Positions 34,373-47,200 of a stretch of DNA of 64,000 bases are shown piece by piece. The position numbers and the translations under genes were made by a program. This DNA comes from Notamacropus eugenii. Its lineage: Eukaryota; Chordata; Mammalia; Diprotodontia; Macropodidae. The DNA lies in assembly GCF_028372415.1 (NCBI RefSeq), contig NC_092874.1:113907744-113971743 (forward strand), in the 5' to 3' direction. Every line of letters begins with the position of its first letter. Position 1 is the first letter of the stretch. Under the pieces are notes generated by a model. It was given only the letters and a program-made list of their open reading frames with translations, ran no database searches and was not told the origin of the DNA.

Positions 34373-35091
34373 TTCAAAAGTATGCCTACAGCCTCAGTGC
34401 TCCAAGGCCTGGGACTGGTATCCTTCTCAGCTCACTGGAGCTGCTGCCCCGTAAGCTCCCTCCATTATCTTCCCTCCCCGCCCCCCCACTCCCGGTCCCT
34501 CTCCTCTCCCTTATATAGTTCCCTCATCATCATCCAGGATATTTGGCCTTATTTTTCAGGGTGAGGAGAGGATATGGCATATGCTACTGTCACAATGCTC
34601 CTGTAACAATTCATTTTAGACTAGGTGAGTGGTCTATCCAGATTCAAGTATGCAGCAATTTAATTGAATTAATTATGTGGCAGGAGGAGCACTTAAGGCT
34701 GGTTGTAGGTTAATGACTCTAAATTGACATATAGGGTTGGGAAAGCACATAGTTAATCAATTCAGTATATAGCTTAACTTCCACAATAGCTATAACTAGT
34801 TCAAATTTCCCTTTGAGACGTCGTGTTGTGGGGAAGAAAACTTCCCTTTAAAAGATAAGCCAAAGAAACACAGTATGTCTCATACGCCTTACACTTCATT
34901 TTGTAAAGCATTTTGCTGATGCACTCTTCAGGTACTCCTAAATACCTGATTCACTGAAGAATTTCCTTTCTAATTCATCAACACAAACTTAAGTTGGCTG
35001 AAGTAACCTAACAAAGTACCATTATGTTGTGGTACTAAGAAAGTGACCTTTCAATAAAATTACTGAAATGAAAAAAAAAAAAATATGCATA

Positions 35092-35858
35092 CAGTCATGC
35101 CTCAGAGACATTACAGGCTCACTGGGTTCAGACCACCGCAATAAAGTAAATATCCCAATAAAGTAAGTCACGTGAATTTTTTGGTTTCCCAGTGCATATA
35201 AGTTGTATTTACACTGTGCAAGTTTATTAAGTGTGCAGTAGTATTATGCCTAAAAAATGTATACATACCTTAATTAAAAATGCTTTTTTGCTACAAAAAT
35301 GCTAACCATCATCTAAGCTTTCAGTGAATCATAATCTTTTTTTGCTGGTGGAGGGTCTTGCCTTCATGTTGATGGCTGCTGAAATTTCTTAAAATAAGAC
35401 AACAATGAAGTTTGCCATATCAATTGACTCTTCCTTTCATTTGAACACTGACAGGCCACGGAAGGGCTATTAATTGACTTAATTTCAATATTGTTGTATC
35501 TCAGGGAATTGGAAGGTCCAAGGAGAGGGAGAGGGATGAGGAAGGGCTGGTCAGTGGAGCAGTCAGAGCAAAAACAACATTTATCTATTAAGTTCACTGT
35601 CTTATCTGGGCGCAGTTAATAGTGTCCCAAAACAATTACAGTAGTAACATCATAGATCACCATAACAGATATAATAATGAAAACGTGAGAAACAGTGTGA
35701 GAATGACCAAAATGTGACACAGACACGAGCACATGCTGTTGCAAAAATGGCACTGATTGACTCAGCCGATGCAAAGTTGCCACAAATCTTCAATTTGTAA
35801 AAAATGCAACATCTGCAAAATGCAATAAAGCAAAGTGCAATGAAATGAAGTATGTCTG
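35092..35858 (+). mobile_element. Tigger1-like DNA transposon, internally deleted
   Basis: 767 bp flanked by TA on both sides (35090-35091 and 35859-35860), with imperfect terminal inverted repeats: left cagtcatgcctcagagac, right reverse complement cagacatacttcatttc. The body matches both ends of Tigger1 (pogo family) in order: 'caccgcaataaagtaaatat' near the left and 'acatctgcaaaatgcaataa' near the right. The transposase gene is gone, so the element is dead. Confidence 0.88.
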
Positions 35859-36469
35859 TAAACATAAAATCAATATAAGGTAGCTTGGCGTGGAGGTGCA
35901 CGAGCTGCTGGGGAGTGAGGGGAGCTGGGGACAAGAAAGGCTTTATGAAAGTGGTCATCAGAGAGGAAAATGTGGAGACAGGTACCAGAAGAAACAAAAT
36001 TGTTCTTTTACTTTATGGTGCGTATGTCTTGATTAGAACAGAAAATAAATATGAGAGCAAGATAAGACAGTGGCCATTCTCTCATTTGGAAGTACTGATT
36101 GATCAGTGGCAGAGACATTTGTAGCCACACTCCAGTAATAAGTGAACCCTAGACACCCTAATATCATCACTGAAGAGAAAACAGGTCAACAATGTAAACC
36201 TGCCACTACATACTCCAACTAGCTATGGTCCTTCAAGCAGAGAATAGTCATAAAAAAAGAATTAGAACACCAGCATAATCTCTCAGACACATCTCTCATA
36301 ATCTCTCAAATGACTTTTTCATTGGTTGCATATGATGTAATCTCTCTCAAATCATGATTCCAAGTAAGTGCTGACCTAAGGCTACCCAAATGAGCAACAA
36401 CACCATCTAGTGGTAACCTACCCAAACAACACATTCCTGGAACTCAAATTCTGAGAGGATGTTATGAGG

Positions 36470-36640
36470 ATTAGACACTTTTAGACCCAAAGGATTTTGG
36501 CGATCATCTAACTCTTTCATTTTACACATGAGATAACTGAGTCAGAGAGATGACAGTCTAGAGCTATTTCTTGTGGACTAAAATATCATTCTGATTCACC
36601 ATAGTCCTTAGAAATCACTGCCAACTGTCAATAAACAAGA
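36470..36640 (-). mobile_element. MIR-like fragment
   Basis: 'cccaaaggattttggcgatc', 'tttacacatgagataactga'; weak antisense MIR pattern. Confidence 0.4.
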
Positions 36641-37059
36641 AATTGGGATAAAGCATATCTAATATTATAACAAGTCAATACACTTCAAAAGATGGGAGAT
36701 CATCCACTGGTGTGAATGCCCCTGAACCTGATTCTAACCTTCTGTACTTTTAAGGGCAGAGGTATCAAAAACATACATACCCATGGAAGACCCCAGAAGA
36801 ACCAGATTAAAATGTAATTGGGAAACATTTAAGAAATAAAAAAGACAATAATATATAAATAGCATTACCTTTTAAACTAAGCCACCGTGTTGCCCTCAGG
36901 AGCCCTTCTGTATGGATCAGGCCTCACTCCCACTGGAGTTTGACCCCCTCTGGTAGAGATGACCAATTTTCCTCTCCTTGCATTTATTACGTTTTCCCTT
37001 GTATGCTAGTTATTTGTGTGTGCCTTTCACTATTTGGTTTTAAACTTCTTGAAAGAACA

Positions 37060-37238
37060 AGATGCTTCTCATTCACTTATTTGATAAGCATGTACTAGCT
37101 TATTAGCTTGTTGTCAGTCACTGTGCTAGGTACTAAGGGTTACAAAAGTCAAAATGCCTTCCATGCTTTCCAGGAATTTATATTCCAGTGGGGGTAAATC
37201 ATAGGCACAGATAAATATGGAAATATACAGGCATGCAT

Positions 37239-37269
<31 letters not shown>

Positions 37270-37600
37270 TATGTAGTGATACAAAGTAATTTCTTTTGAA
37301 GGAAGGAGTTTACACTAACAACTGAATCTAGATAGTATTCCTGTAGGAGCAGGACATGAACTAAACTTTGAAGGAAGTTACAGATTCGAGAAGACTGAAG
37401 TCAGACAGGCATGGTACAGAATGATTTGGTACAGGGCCAAGGAGGCAAGAGATAATATATTATGTTCAACCAAGAGCAAAGCAGTCAGTCTGCCTGGAAG
37501 GCAACATTCATGAAACCAAAGTCCTATTCGCTAAGCCTAGAAAGGTTAGCTGGAGTTGTATGGTGAAGAGCTTTATAGGGCAAGCTAAGGGAGGCAGGCA
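37060..37600 (+). repeat. Unclassified marsupial repeat with internal (CA)n
   Basis: Contains the 'tcactgtgctaggtactaag' block, a (CA)n at 37242-37268, then 'ctaaactttgaaggaagtta' and 'aagagctttatagggcaagc', in the same order as the copies near 23.4 and 63.8 kb. Confidence 0.45.
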
Positions 37601-37607
37601 GAAGTGA

Positions 37608-37780
37608 CTGGACTGGCCGAAAGAGCAGTGGATTTAGAGTCTAAGACTGGTACTCAAACCCACATCTGCCACTTTATACCTGTGGAACTTCAGACAAATC
37701 ACGTATCTCCCCTCTCTCAGTCTTCCCTAAATGAGGGGGCTGGACTAACTTCTAAAGTCCCTTTTTGTTCTGAAGTTTCC
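37608..37780 (+). mobile_element. MIR/THER-like SINE
   Basis: 'gagcagtggatttagagtct', 'cttcagacaaatcacgtatc', 'agggggctggactaacttct', 'aagtccctttttgttctgaa': sense copy of a CORE-type SINE. Confidence 0.65.
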
Positions 37781-37784
37781 ATCT

Positions 37785-37950
37785 TATCCCAGGCTGTGGT
37801 TCTTTATTTGGGGTTCAAGAACTTGATTAACTGTATTCTTTTGTAATTCTATGGATTCTGTTTCATGCATTTAAAAACATTATTCTGAGAAGTGGTCCAC
37901 AGGATTCATCAGATTGCCAGAGGCGTTCATGACAAACAAAAAACGGTTAA
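37785..37950 (+). repeat. Diverged interspersed repeat (unnamed)
   Basis: 'ttatttggggttcaagaact', 'catttaaaaacattattctg', 'ccacaggattcatcagattg', ending 'gacaaacaaaaaacggttaa'. A related end is seen at 28440-28500 ('gatacaaaaaaggttaagaa'). Confidence 0.35.
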
Positions 37951-38204
37951 CCTCTAGAATGAAGAGCTTCTAAACTCTTACTGGAGCTTTCTAAGCAAGG
38001 GAATGGCAAGTTAGGGCTTCAGGAATATTTAAAAGTTGCGTTAAGGATGAAATGGAGAAACTGAAAGCGAGCCTAATCAGCAAGTTATTGCCATAATTAT
38101 CCCTAAAGCCTGGCATAGTGCTTTCCACACAGCACATATTTAACTGAATTGCTATGGACAAAAAAATAATAATCATCATCATCTGGTATCCACCCTTAAG
38201 TAAC

Positions 38205-38445
38205 AATAATAGTTAATATCTATATGGCACTTTAAGGTTTTCAGAACACTTTTACATGTGCTAATTCATGTGATTTTTACAACAATCCTGTGAAGTAATA
38301 TTATTATCCTCATTTCACAAAGAGAAAACTGAGGCACAGAGAGGTAAAGGGACTTACATAGGGTCGGTCGTACAGCTAGGGAATGTCCAAGGCAGCATAT
38401 GAACCCAAGTCTTCCTGACTCCAAGTCCTCTCCTCTAATGAATGT
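38205..38445 (-). mobile_element. MIR-like SINE, antisense
   Basis: 'ttttacaacaatcctgtgaa', 'gagaaaactgaggcacagag', 'cttcctgactccaagtcctc'; well preserved. Confidence 0.7.
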
Positions 38446-40933
38446 AGTTACTATGGTGAAGAGTTTCTCAAAATATGGCCTTCCAATGACATACAGTCCA
38501 TAAAAGGGGTCCCCTTTTCCACTTCATGCCTTTCCAGTTTAGTAGGACCTACCAAATCCTGGCTAACATGTCCTTCAAGAACCCAGGATACATCCACACT
38601 GCCACAATGCATTAGAGAAAATGAAATTTTATTTCCTGATAACTTAATTTTAGAACATCTACTGTGCAAAATAATGGAAGAGTTAAATGCAGAAAGAAGA
38701 GTTAAGACCTCTTCATCCAAACCCAAACTCACTTTACATATTGTTAGCTTCCTCCTCTCCAGTGTGGTATGTCAAGCTTCCCAGGCTGTCATTATTAGCA
38801 GTTGGGCTTCCAATTAAACTGGTTGAGAGGCAGATAGGCTAGTCAGGTCTAAAGATTCCACAGAGGGGAAGCCAACAAACTTTTCTCAAGCAATAGTCTT
38901 CAAGTACTTAGATCAAAATTACTAACCCAAGTGATTAATCTCTGTATGGTTTTGCCTAGCAAAATAAAACTTAAGAGTCAAAAAATTACAATTAGCAATT
39001 CACAGGTAATGTACTAACAAATATTTCATTTATCTAGCATCAGTAGAAAATAAATTATATCACACAAATAAAGCTGCCAAATAATTGAATTTTCTCCATT
39101 ATTTTTCTGAAATTTTATGTATAAAATGTGTTCCACTCTTCCTTATCAAATAACGTATGAGAAATAAGAAGGGAATTTAACCCACTTCTGATGTCTAAGG
39201 GATACACAGAAGCATGTTGTCGTATATGGAAGCACGTTGTAGTATAACTTGATGCGCCACCAAAATTGCCACAGGCCACTGACATTACTCTGTTACCTTC
39301 TCTCTCCATTTTAACTGTTATTTACTTCTCCATGCCTTTAGTTTGAAATAATGTTCCCGACTCTTGCCTCCAATGTGTTGTACTCTGTGAATTGAATTGA
39401 AAAGCAGCCGACATCTAAAGTCAAGCGACTTTAAAACCCACAATCTTAATTAAAACACAATTCAAAATCAAAAGGCATGGGAGGGCACCTTTATTATAAA
39501 ACTAGACTTCCTAACAAACAACTGCTTTCCCTGATCTTTTCTTTACCTGTCTTTTTTCTGGTTATTTCAGCATTGTATCTTTGCCAGAAGAATGATGGGT
39601 AAGTGTACATTATTGTAAATGGTATTTTTAATCATTTTTTAAATTCAAATAGATTGCCTTTAATTTCTTCTATTTGTTAGCAGTGTTCTTCTGAATTAAG
39701 TAAGGGATTTTTGGTCACCACACAGCTCAATTACATCTATCCTAATTTTGTTTTTTGCTCTAGATTTTTTTATTTCAATGCCTTTTACCACTGTAGATCA
39801 GCAACAGTTCTGCGATTTATTCTTAGAGAGTTAGCTGGGACACTGAGAAGGCAGTGAGACAACTTGCCTAAGGTTACACAACCAATTATTTGTCAGAGGC
39901 AGGACTCAAAACTAGGCTTTCCTGACTCCCCAGCACAGGATGCCTCTCTCTCCTCCTGGTCCTTTTTGTACAGTTCTGTCCTGCAGTGGGTGGGCCAAGG
40001 ACTAAGTCACTACATGTTCACTTTTATCCTCCACTGCTCTCCTATACAAAACCCTCTGGTTCTAGCCAAACTAGTCTATTCAGTGTCACTAAACATGCCA
40101 CATCCTCACCATCTCTGCCCTTCTGATGCTGCTGCCTGGAAGTTCTCCCTCTTTTCTATCTAAATCTTACCAGCATTTCTGGGCATCCAAACCAATTCCA
40201 AAATATTATTTGAGAGAAACAAAGGCAATTTGATAAATATCTTCTGTAGTTACTTTAAGTCTTCTTAATTAACATGAAAATCTATAACATCAGAAGCAAA
40301 GTTTTCATTTTCTTTGCTTACCTGAGTTTAAAGGAGCTATTGTTTCTTCTCAGCAGTATTTCTTAAGTACTAGACCAGAATGGTGAGATTGAAATGAAAA
40401 AGGGAGCACTTTTATAGACAGAAAATGTGATCAGAAATGGAGTAATTAGATAGAGCAGTGACATGTGAAATTTTGGTCATTTCCATCAAGTTAATTATAT
40501 ATGAAATAAAAATATAGAGTTAATTTGGGAAATTTCAAGATAAGGTTTGAAAAAAGATGTCAAATAGTTATTCCTCCAGTTATATGTATAACAGAATTTA
40601 TATACTTTCAGCCCATAAAACATTACTGGAAAAGAGTGGTTTTATATTTCTACAACATACTATTCAAAGCTAGGCCTAATTTATAAAATAGCACAGTTAT
40701 ATCAACTTTTTCATATTCCTACCCTGAAGGGTAAAAACGAACATGAAAAACAAAGAGCACCACTGTAAGTTTTACTGTGATGAAGGAAAATACAAAGTTT
40801 CAACAATACAGTTTTTGTTTTACATATAGAATAAGATCCAAGAATTTTTTTTTTGGCCCTGCCCTCCCAATAGGGGATCATTCGCTAGGTCATTTTTCAA
40901 AAGATGGAATATTCATTTGTTTAAAAAAAAACC

Positions 40934-40939
40934 TTTATT
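40934..40939 (-). terminator. NUP205: Candidate NUP205 poly(A) signal
   Basis: AATAAA read on the - strand (tttatt on +), about 185 bases past the NUP205 stop codon. A short 3' UTR fits this gene. Confidence 0.55.
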
Positions 40940-41122
40940 TTTTTTATTTTTATCTGTACTAATAGGGTATCAATATGGGAAATGTGCAGAAAACCTATTT
41001 GTATAAGAAAAAAGTATGAAAATATTTTTGGCCATAATTTAGAAACAAACTAGTCTATAAAACTGAAATTAAGAATGTCTCCTATTTCATCTGTTCAGGA
41101 AGAAAAGAGTATAAAGAGTCTT

Positions 41123-41275
41123 TCAGCCCCTTGACAGTCTTAACAAGCCACGAATGCGTCTGACAAGTGCTTGTATGAAACAATAGCGAGATCGAACTTT
41201 GGAGTATAATCCTTCAATGTCCAGAAGCTTCCTTTGCAGTGATTCACCAAAGGCATTGATGGCTTCAATCTGAAG
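41123..41275 (-). CDS. NUP205: NUP205 last coding exon with stop
   Basis: 50 codons plus TGA (41125-41123), phase 0, acceptor ttcctctag. Starts [14 protein letters not shown] and ends RGLLRLSRG. Confidence 0.96.
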   Translation of the reverse strand, partial: LQIEAINAFGESLQRKLLDIEGLYSKVRSRYCFIQALVRRIRGLLRLSRG

Positions 41276-44200
41276 CTAGAGGAAATGAAAAGGACATTTC
41301 TCAAAATGGCAATGTCAAGGTCATTTCACAATTTACTACAGCTCAGAAATTTCTAGACCAATTTGGTCCTTATGATCAATTGGTCATATCCCACACTTTC
41401 TACCCCAATAACAATTGATGTGATAGGGGGTTTTTTGGATTGGAAAAAGGATGACAACTCTTTTTAATAGATCTATCACTTACATATAATGTATATACTG
41501 TGCAGATCTGTGATTTCATCACAGTTCTGGAAACTCTTGGTATGGAGAATCATTCCCCTCACTAATGCAGATCAGTTTACTCATCTTTCACTGACATTCT
41601 CAGAAAGTTGCCTGGAGCAATGAGAGGATAAGGGACTTGTCCATGGTCACAGAAAAAATATATGGCAGAAGTATGATTTAATCCACATCTTCCTGACTCC
41701 CAAGTCAACCCATCCCCATTATCTACAATTATCTACCTCCAACAAAGTAATTGTCATCAATTTATCTAATTTTTGTATTTCAACTGTTTGAGGTTACTAC
41801 AGCTCTAATATTATATATGTACAAAAGACAAATTCCCTGTATGTGTGTATGTATCCACATACAGCACAGCAAATGGAAGATGTATATATGTGTGCATCTT
41901 AGAACTATAAATCGGCTTTAAGTACTGATTACAAATTCAGTGCTTATTTATTCCTTATTTAGGCAGCTTCGCAGCACAGTGGATAGAGAGGTGGGCCTGG
42001 GAAAGGAAAGACCTGAATTCAAATTCAGCTTTAGATGCTTACTAGCTGTGTGACCCTGGAAAAGTCACTTAATCTCTATCTGCCTCAGTTTTTCTCCATC
42101 TCATAGGGTCGTTCTGAGGATCAAATAAAATAATATTTGTAAAAGCACTTAGCACAATGCCTGGCTATGTGCCTAACACACAGCAGATGCTTAATAAATT
42201 CTTGTCCTATTTCTCCCCTTCCTTTAATTCTATGAGACTAACATAAATCTATAATCCTACAAATAGCCAAACTTAAAACTGATGTGACATCACAATCTAG
42301 TCTGGCCAACAACATGCAAATAAGTTACCTCTATAAAATAACTGTTACATAACTGTAGATAGGTCTAGACTGACAGCAGAGCAACTGAGGCATGAATATA
42401 AAGCTAGACCCCTTCCTCTTGATCCTGAACTGGACCCAAATTCAACCAGATTATCTCATTTGACAAATATTTGAGTGTGTGTGATGTGGGTGGTGCACCC
42501 AGACCTGTGTGACTTGCCCTAGGATACAACCAGTATGTGTCTGAGGTGAGACTTTAAACCCATTCTTCCAGATTCCACTGTTAGCTTTCTATTCACTATG
42601 CCAGACTGCTTCTTGTGTATTTATAAGGCATATCCAAAATGAAGCAAAGGTAATATTCTGCGCTCTTACAAAATAACCCTAGCAAGGTGTTTGACTACTA
42701 TTTTATCATCAAGGCCCCGTTTCCAAGGTCATTAAAAACTAATAACTACTTAGGGTCTAAATATGCTACAGGGTTAATCAGGAGAAGAAAAACTATCAGC
42801 CAATTTAAAATGACTGATTTAGTATCTTCCAAATTTGAGTATCTGATTTCAATTATATTCTAAGGTTATTTTAACTTGTTTTATTAAAAAAAAGTCATGG
42901 TATCTACCTTACCTGTTCTATATCATGCTGGCTCACCCGAGTCAGCCCACTTCTGAAATCCAAGTTTGTATCTGGAGTGAAAGCATCTAGAAATAAAATA
43001 AATTTACTTTTATTATAATTAGAATGTATCTACATATCAATTTATCCACATGTTCCTGAATAAAGATTTTAGATACCACCATGATTTGCTGTCTGAGAGA
43101 TAAAACCTGCTTTACAGTTCCATGCCTACCTCTGTGAAAGCCAAAATACACAGGATAAAAGTATTGTTAACTATATTTTCAATTATTATAGAAAGCAGCA
43201 TCTATAAAACATTTTGCTAGCCAGTCACATCTCAGAGGTTCTGTATGAATCTACGTACAGAGGTATTCTAGAGCTAAAGTGAGTCCACAACTGAAGGACA
43301 CAAACAGATAGGGTGCATGAATAGTCTTAAGCCCAATACTGGAGTAGAGAGGAAGGTCAAAGACCAAGTAAACTGGGTATATGTTAGCCCAAGGATCTGA
43401 GGATGGAATGCTACACCTATAGCAAAAAGCAGGATGTAAGCTGGCCACCTCCAAGCCAAATGAGGTATGTGACTAAACTTCAGCTACTTATTTGCTGATA
43501 GGCCACGTAACTTTTTAACTCAGGGAATCTGTACTCTCTGTATCTGCTTACCTAAAACAGGCAAAATCTTGTCCATTACTCCTGGCTTCCGATGATTCTA
43601 CACTAAAGTATTCCAAAGTACAATTAAAATTGTTCTTTGCTTAAATCTGACTCAGCTGCCTAAAGCAAAAATCAATTTCTTTTTAAACAAAAAAGAAAAA
43701 ATTCTTTAAAAGGACAAAAAACAACAACAGGTGATACTAAATACTTGAGAGTCTACCTGCCAAGACAAACTGAGGAACGATATGAAAACACTTAAAAAAC
43801 ACTTTAAAGATAAATACAGACAGTTATAAATAACTGGAGGAATATTAATTGCCCATAGGTAAACCGAGTCAATAGAGTAAAAATGACAATCCTATCTAAA
43901 CTAATTTATTTATTCAATGCCATGCCAATTAAACTACCAAAGAATTATTTTATAAAGCTAGAAAAAAAATAACAAAATTCATCTTGAAGAACAAAAGGTC
44001 AAGAATATCAAGGAAACTAATGAAAAAAATTGCGAAGGAAGGTGGCCTAGGAGTACCAGATTTCAAAAGTATGTTACCAAACAGTAATCATCAAAACAAT
44101 CTGGACTGGTAAATAAATGGTGAATCAGTAGAACAGATAAAATACACAATATATAGTTGTAAATGACCACAGTAATCTAGACTTTGATAAACCCCAAGAT

Positions 44201-47200
44201 CCAAGCTTTTGGGGCAAGAATTCACTATTTGAGAAAATTTGCTGTGAAAACTAGAAAGTAGTTTGGCAGAAACTAGGTATTGACCAAGATTTCCCATCGT
44301 ATACCAAGGTAAGATGAAAATGGTTATACGACTTAAATATAAAGAGTGATATCCTAAGCAAATTAGGGGAGCAGGGAAAAATTTTAGTTCTCAGATCTAT
44401 GGATAAGGAAGAGTTTATGACTAAACAAGATAGAGAACATCACAGGAATATAATGGATAATTTTGATTACACAAAATTAAAAAGATTTTTTCAAAAACAA
44501 CCAATGCATCCAAAATCAAAAGGAACACAGGAAACTAGGGGGAAAAAATTTCCATTAAGTTTCTCTGATAAGGGCTTTACTTCTCAAATATATAAAGAAC
44601 TAAGCCAAATTTATAAAAGAGCCATTTCCCAACTGATAAATGGTCAAAGGATACGAACAAGCAGTTTTCAGAAAAAGAAATCAAAAGATATGAATAATCA
44701 TATAAAAAGACAAAAATTTTTTTTTATTGAAATGGGACCTTCAGATAACTAGTTAGTAATAATTAGTTCTTAATAGCTTGTGATGATGTGGCTACTTCCA
44801 CTAAAAAGTCAAAAGAAAGTTGCCTTGTCAAATATCTCATTCTCTGTAGGTATTTAAGTTTTTCTATTAGCATAATGCAATAATGTGCATGCAGAATAAG
44901 TCTTACCTTGTAACCGCCTACTTTTAAATGCAGCCCTAGAAGTCAGTAGAGAATCTTGGGAATCAGTGGGAGTACATCGTAAAAGATAGTATTCTAAGTG
45001 GCGCCAAAAAATAAATAAGCAAGTCTCTATGATATCTGTAAGTATGACCTCAGGTCAAGGAAAAGAGTTTTATTAGGGTGATTTTTCTTAAAAGGGATCT
45101 TCTGAATCTAGTGTACACTAGAGAAAAAATAAGCCTTTATAAATATTACTGGATGTGATGCATTAGCACTATTCTCGTTATAGTTTTTGATGAAGAAAAC
45201 AGTCATACACAATATTTAAATATTAAATGTACACAAACACATATAAACACATATATCCAGGATGGAGTAGCTATTAGCAGTTTTAATCAAAGAGAAGAAA
45301 AGACTTAAAAGTCATATTAGCTTTGAAGATAACAATACCTACGTTGAAAATCACTCATTTAGTTATTTCTTTCACTGATCAGAGTTGCAGGAATATCAGT
45401 GAAGGAGGTATCTTGCTTGGAGATTTGAGGATTGGAAGGACAGAGCATTACTAAAGGCTTTTCCAAAGACATACAAGAAGTAATATTAGAGAATAAGAAC
45501 GAAGAAGTTAAGACATGGGTACAAAGCAATCTCCGGGGAATCATAAGCAAGGTCAGGGCTCTTTGTCCCTCAGATGTTCATAACCTCTTATTGTTATGCC
45601 ATGAGTCCAAATAATTTTTAACCAATTAATCAACAATTTTAGTTTCAATATATTATATTTAAGAGGCAATGAGAAGAAAATCTTTCTTGTGTTGAGTAGC
45701 TTGGGAGAAAGAAACAATGGATAATATAAGATTTTACTTATATAAACTCCAATCATTCACTGAACCCATTCAGAACAAGGAATACAATAGTCCTGTTATC
45801 CTCAATCCTGTTCAAGCTACATCTGGCCACATCAGTTCTGAGTAATACTTCTGAGGAAGGATATTTGTAAGCCACAGTATGTTCAGAGGTCAGTTACTAA
45901 GATGAATCATGAGTGAACTTGAAGTGAAGGTGACATTTCTAGATTCAATTTATAAAAGACAGGTAATACAGAAGATAGAGCATGGGCCTGGAATCAGGAA
46001 GACCCAAGTTCCAATCCATATTCAAACACTTACTAGCTGTGATCCTAGGCAAGTCATTTAACCTCTATTTGCCTCAGTTCCCTCAACTTTCAAATGGGAA
46101 TATAACAGCATTTACCTCACAGGGTTGTTGTGGGGATCAAATAAGATAGTATTTGTAAAGTGTTTAGCACAGCACCTGACACATAGTACGAGCTTAATAA
46201 ATTCCATTCCCTACTGCCCCAAAAGGGTAAGTCAAAGAAGAGGATTTGTTTCATTCAGTTTCTTCAAAACTCTTCTATACTCTCCTCCTGTTCCTAGAGT
46301 TTTTCTTAAAGAGAGAAGTTTAATGAAAGTTCAAGGAAAGTGAATAATTTGTTTTTAACCTAAAGGTAGAATTTCAGTTATCTCTATTAGATTTAATCTT
46401 ATTTTCGGCAAATTACTCAAGCTTCTTCTACTTTCAACACTGTTCTAATCTATAAGAACATATTTTTAATTCAGTCACTCAACATGTTATCTAAACCTCT
46501 CCATTTCTGCACTACCTGTAGACCTGATAACTATATATTCCATATCTTTATCCAAGTCTGTTACAAATTATAAATTATGATAGCTATCTTTTCTATGCCT
46601 TCATCCAAATTACTGATAAAAATTACTAAACAAGACAGGGTCAAGGACACAAGTCAACACTCATTAGATTAAGCCAGCTAGAATATACCTAACTGTACAA
46701 TTACACAGACCACATTTCTCCAGACCACGTGACCTTAACACTCAACTGCTGCATTCTCTCCATCACCATTCCCACAAGACAAAAAGTTCAGTAACCTGCT
46801 GATAGACAGACTGAATGGTGAAGAAGAAGAATACATCTGAAGGAATTTGTTTCAGTTCCAACTATATATGATACAGTTCCAATTACATGTGACCAACTGA
46901 CCTTACTGTCATTGCCACCTTTTTAGGCCTTTAGTGCTATTTTGAGAAGAGGAGGAAAATAGCAGATGGATGAACAGGAAGCTGTTAATCTTCTTAACTG
47001 TAATACTTCATTAAAAGATAGTTCCTAAAAAGCCAAAGGATAAGATCATATGAAGACTATCGCCTTGACCGGGTAATTTTAAGTAAGTCACTTTCATCTC
47101 AATGGGTTTAAAAATGAAACAGACCGAAGATGGCGGAGTAGAAAGACACACATACGCTAGCTCCGAACCCACAGCCCATAAAATATCTGTGAAAAAGAAC

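Larger units (their letters stand above)
31875..41122. other. STMP1-NUP205 intergenic region, with NUP205 3' UTR at its right end
   Basis: After the CpG island it contains a hAT-like scrap (32308-32440), MIR-like SINEs, the unclassified repeat family (33600, 37080) and the Tigger1-like element. No exon was recognised. 38.45-39.84 kb and 39.95-40.9 kb show nothing notable. The last ~190 bp is NUP205 3' UTR. Confidence 0.65.
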
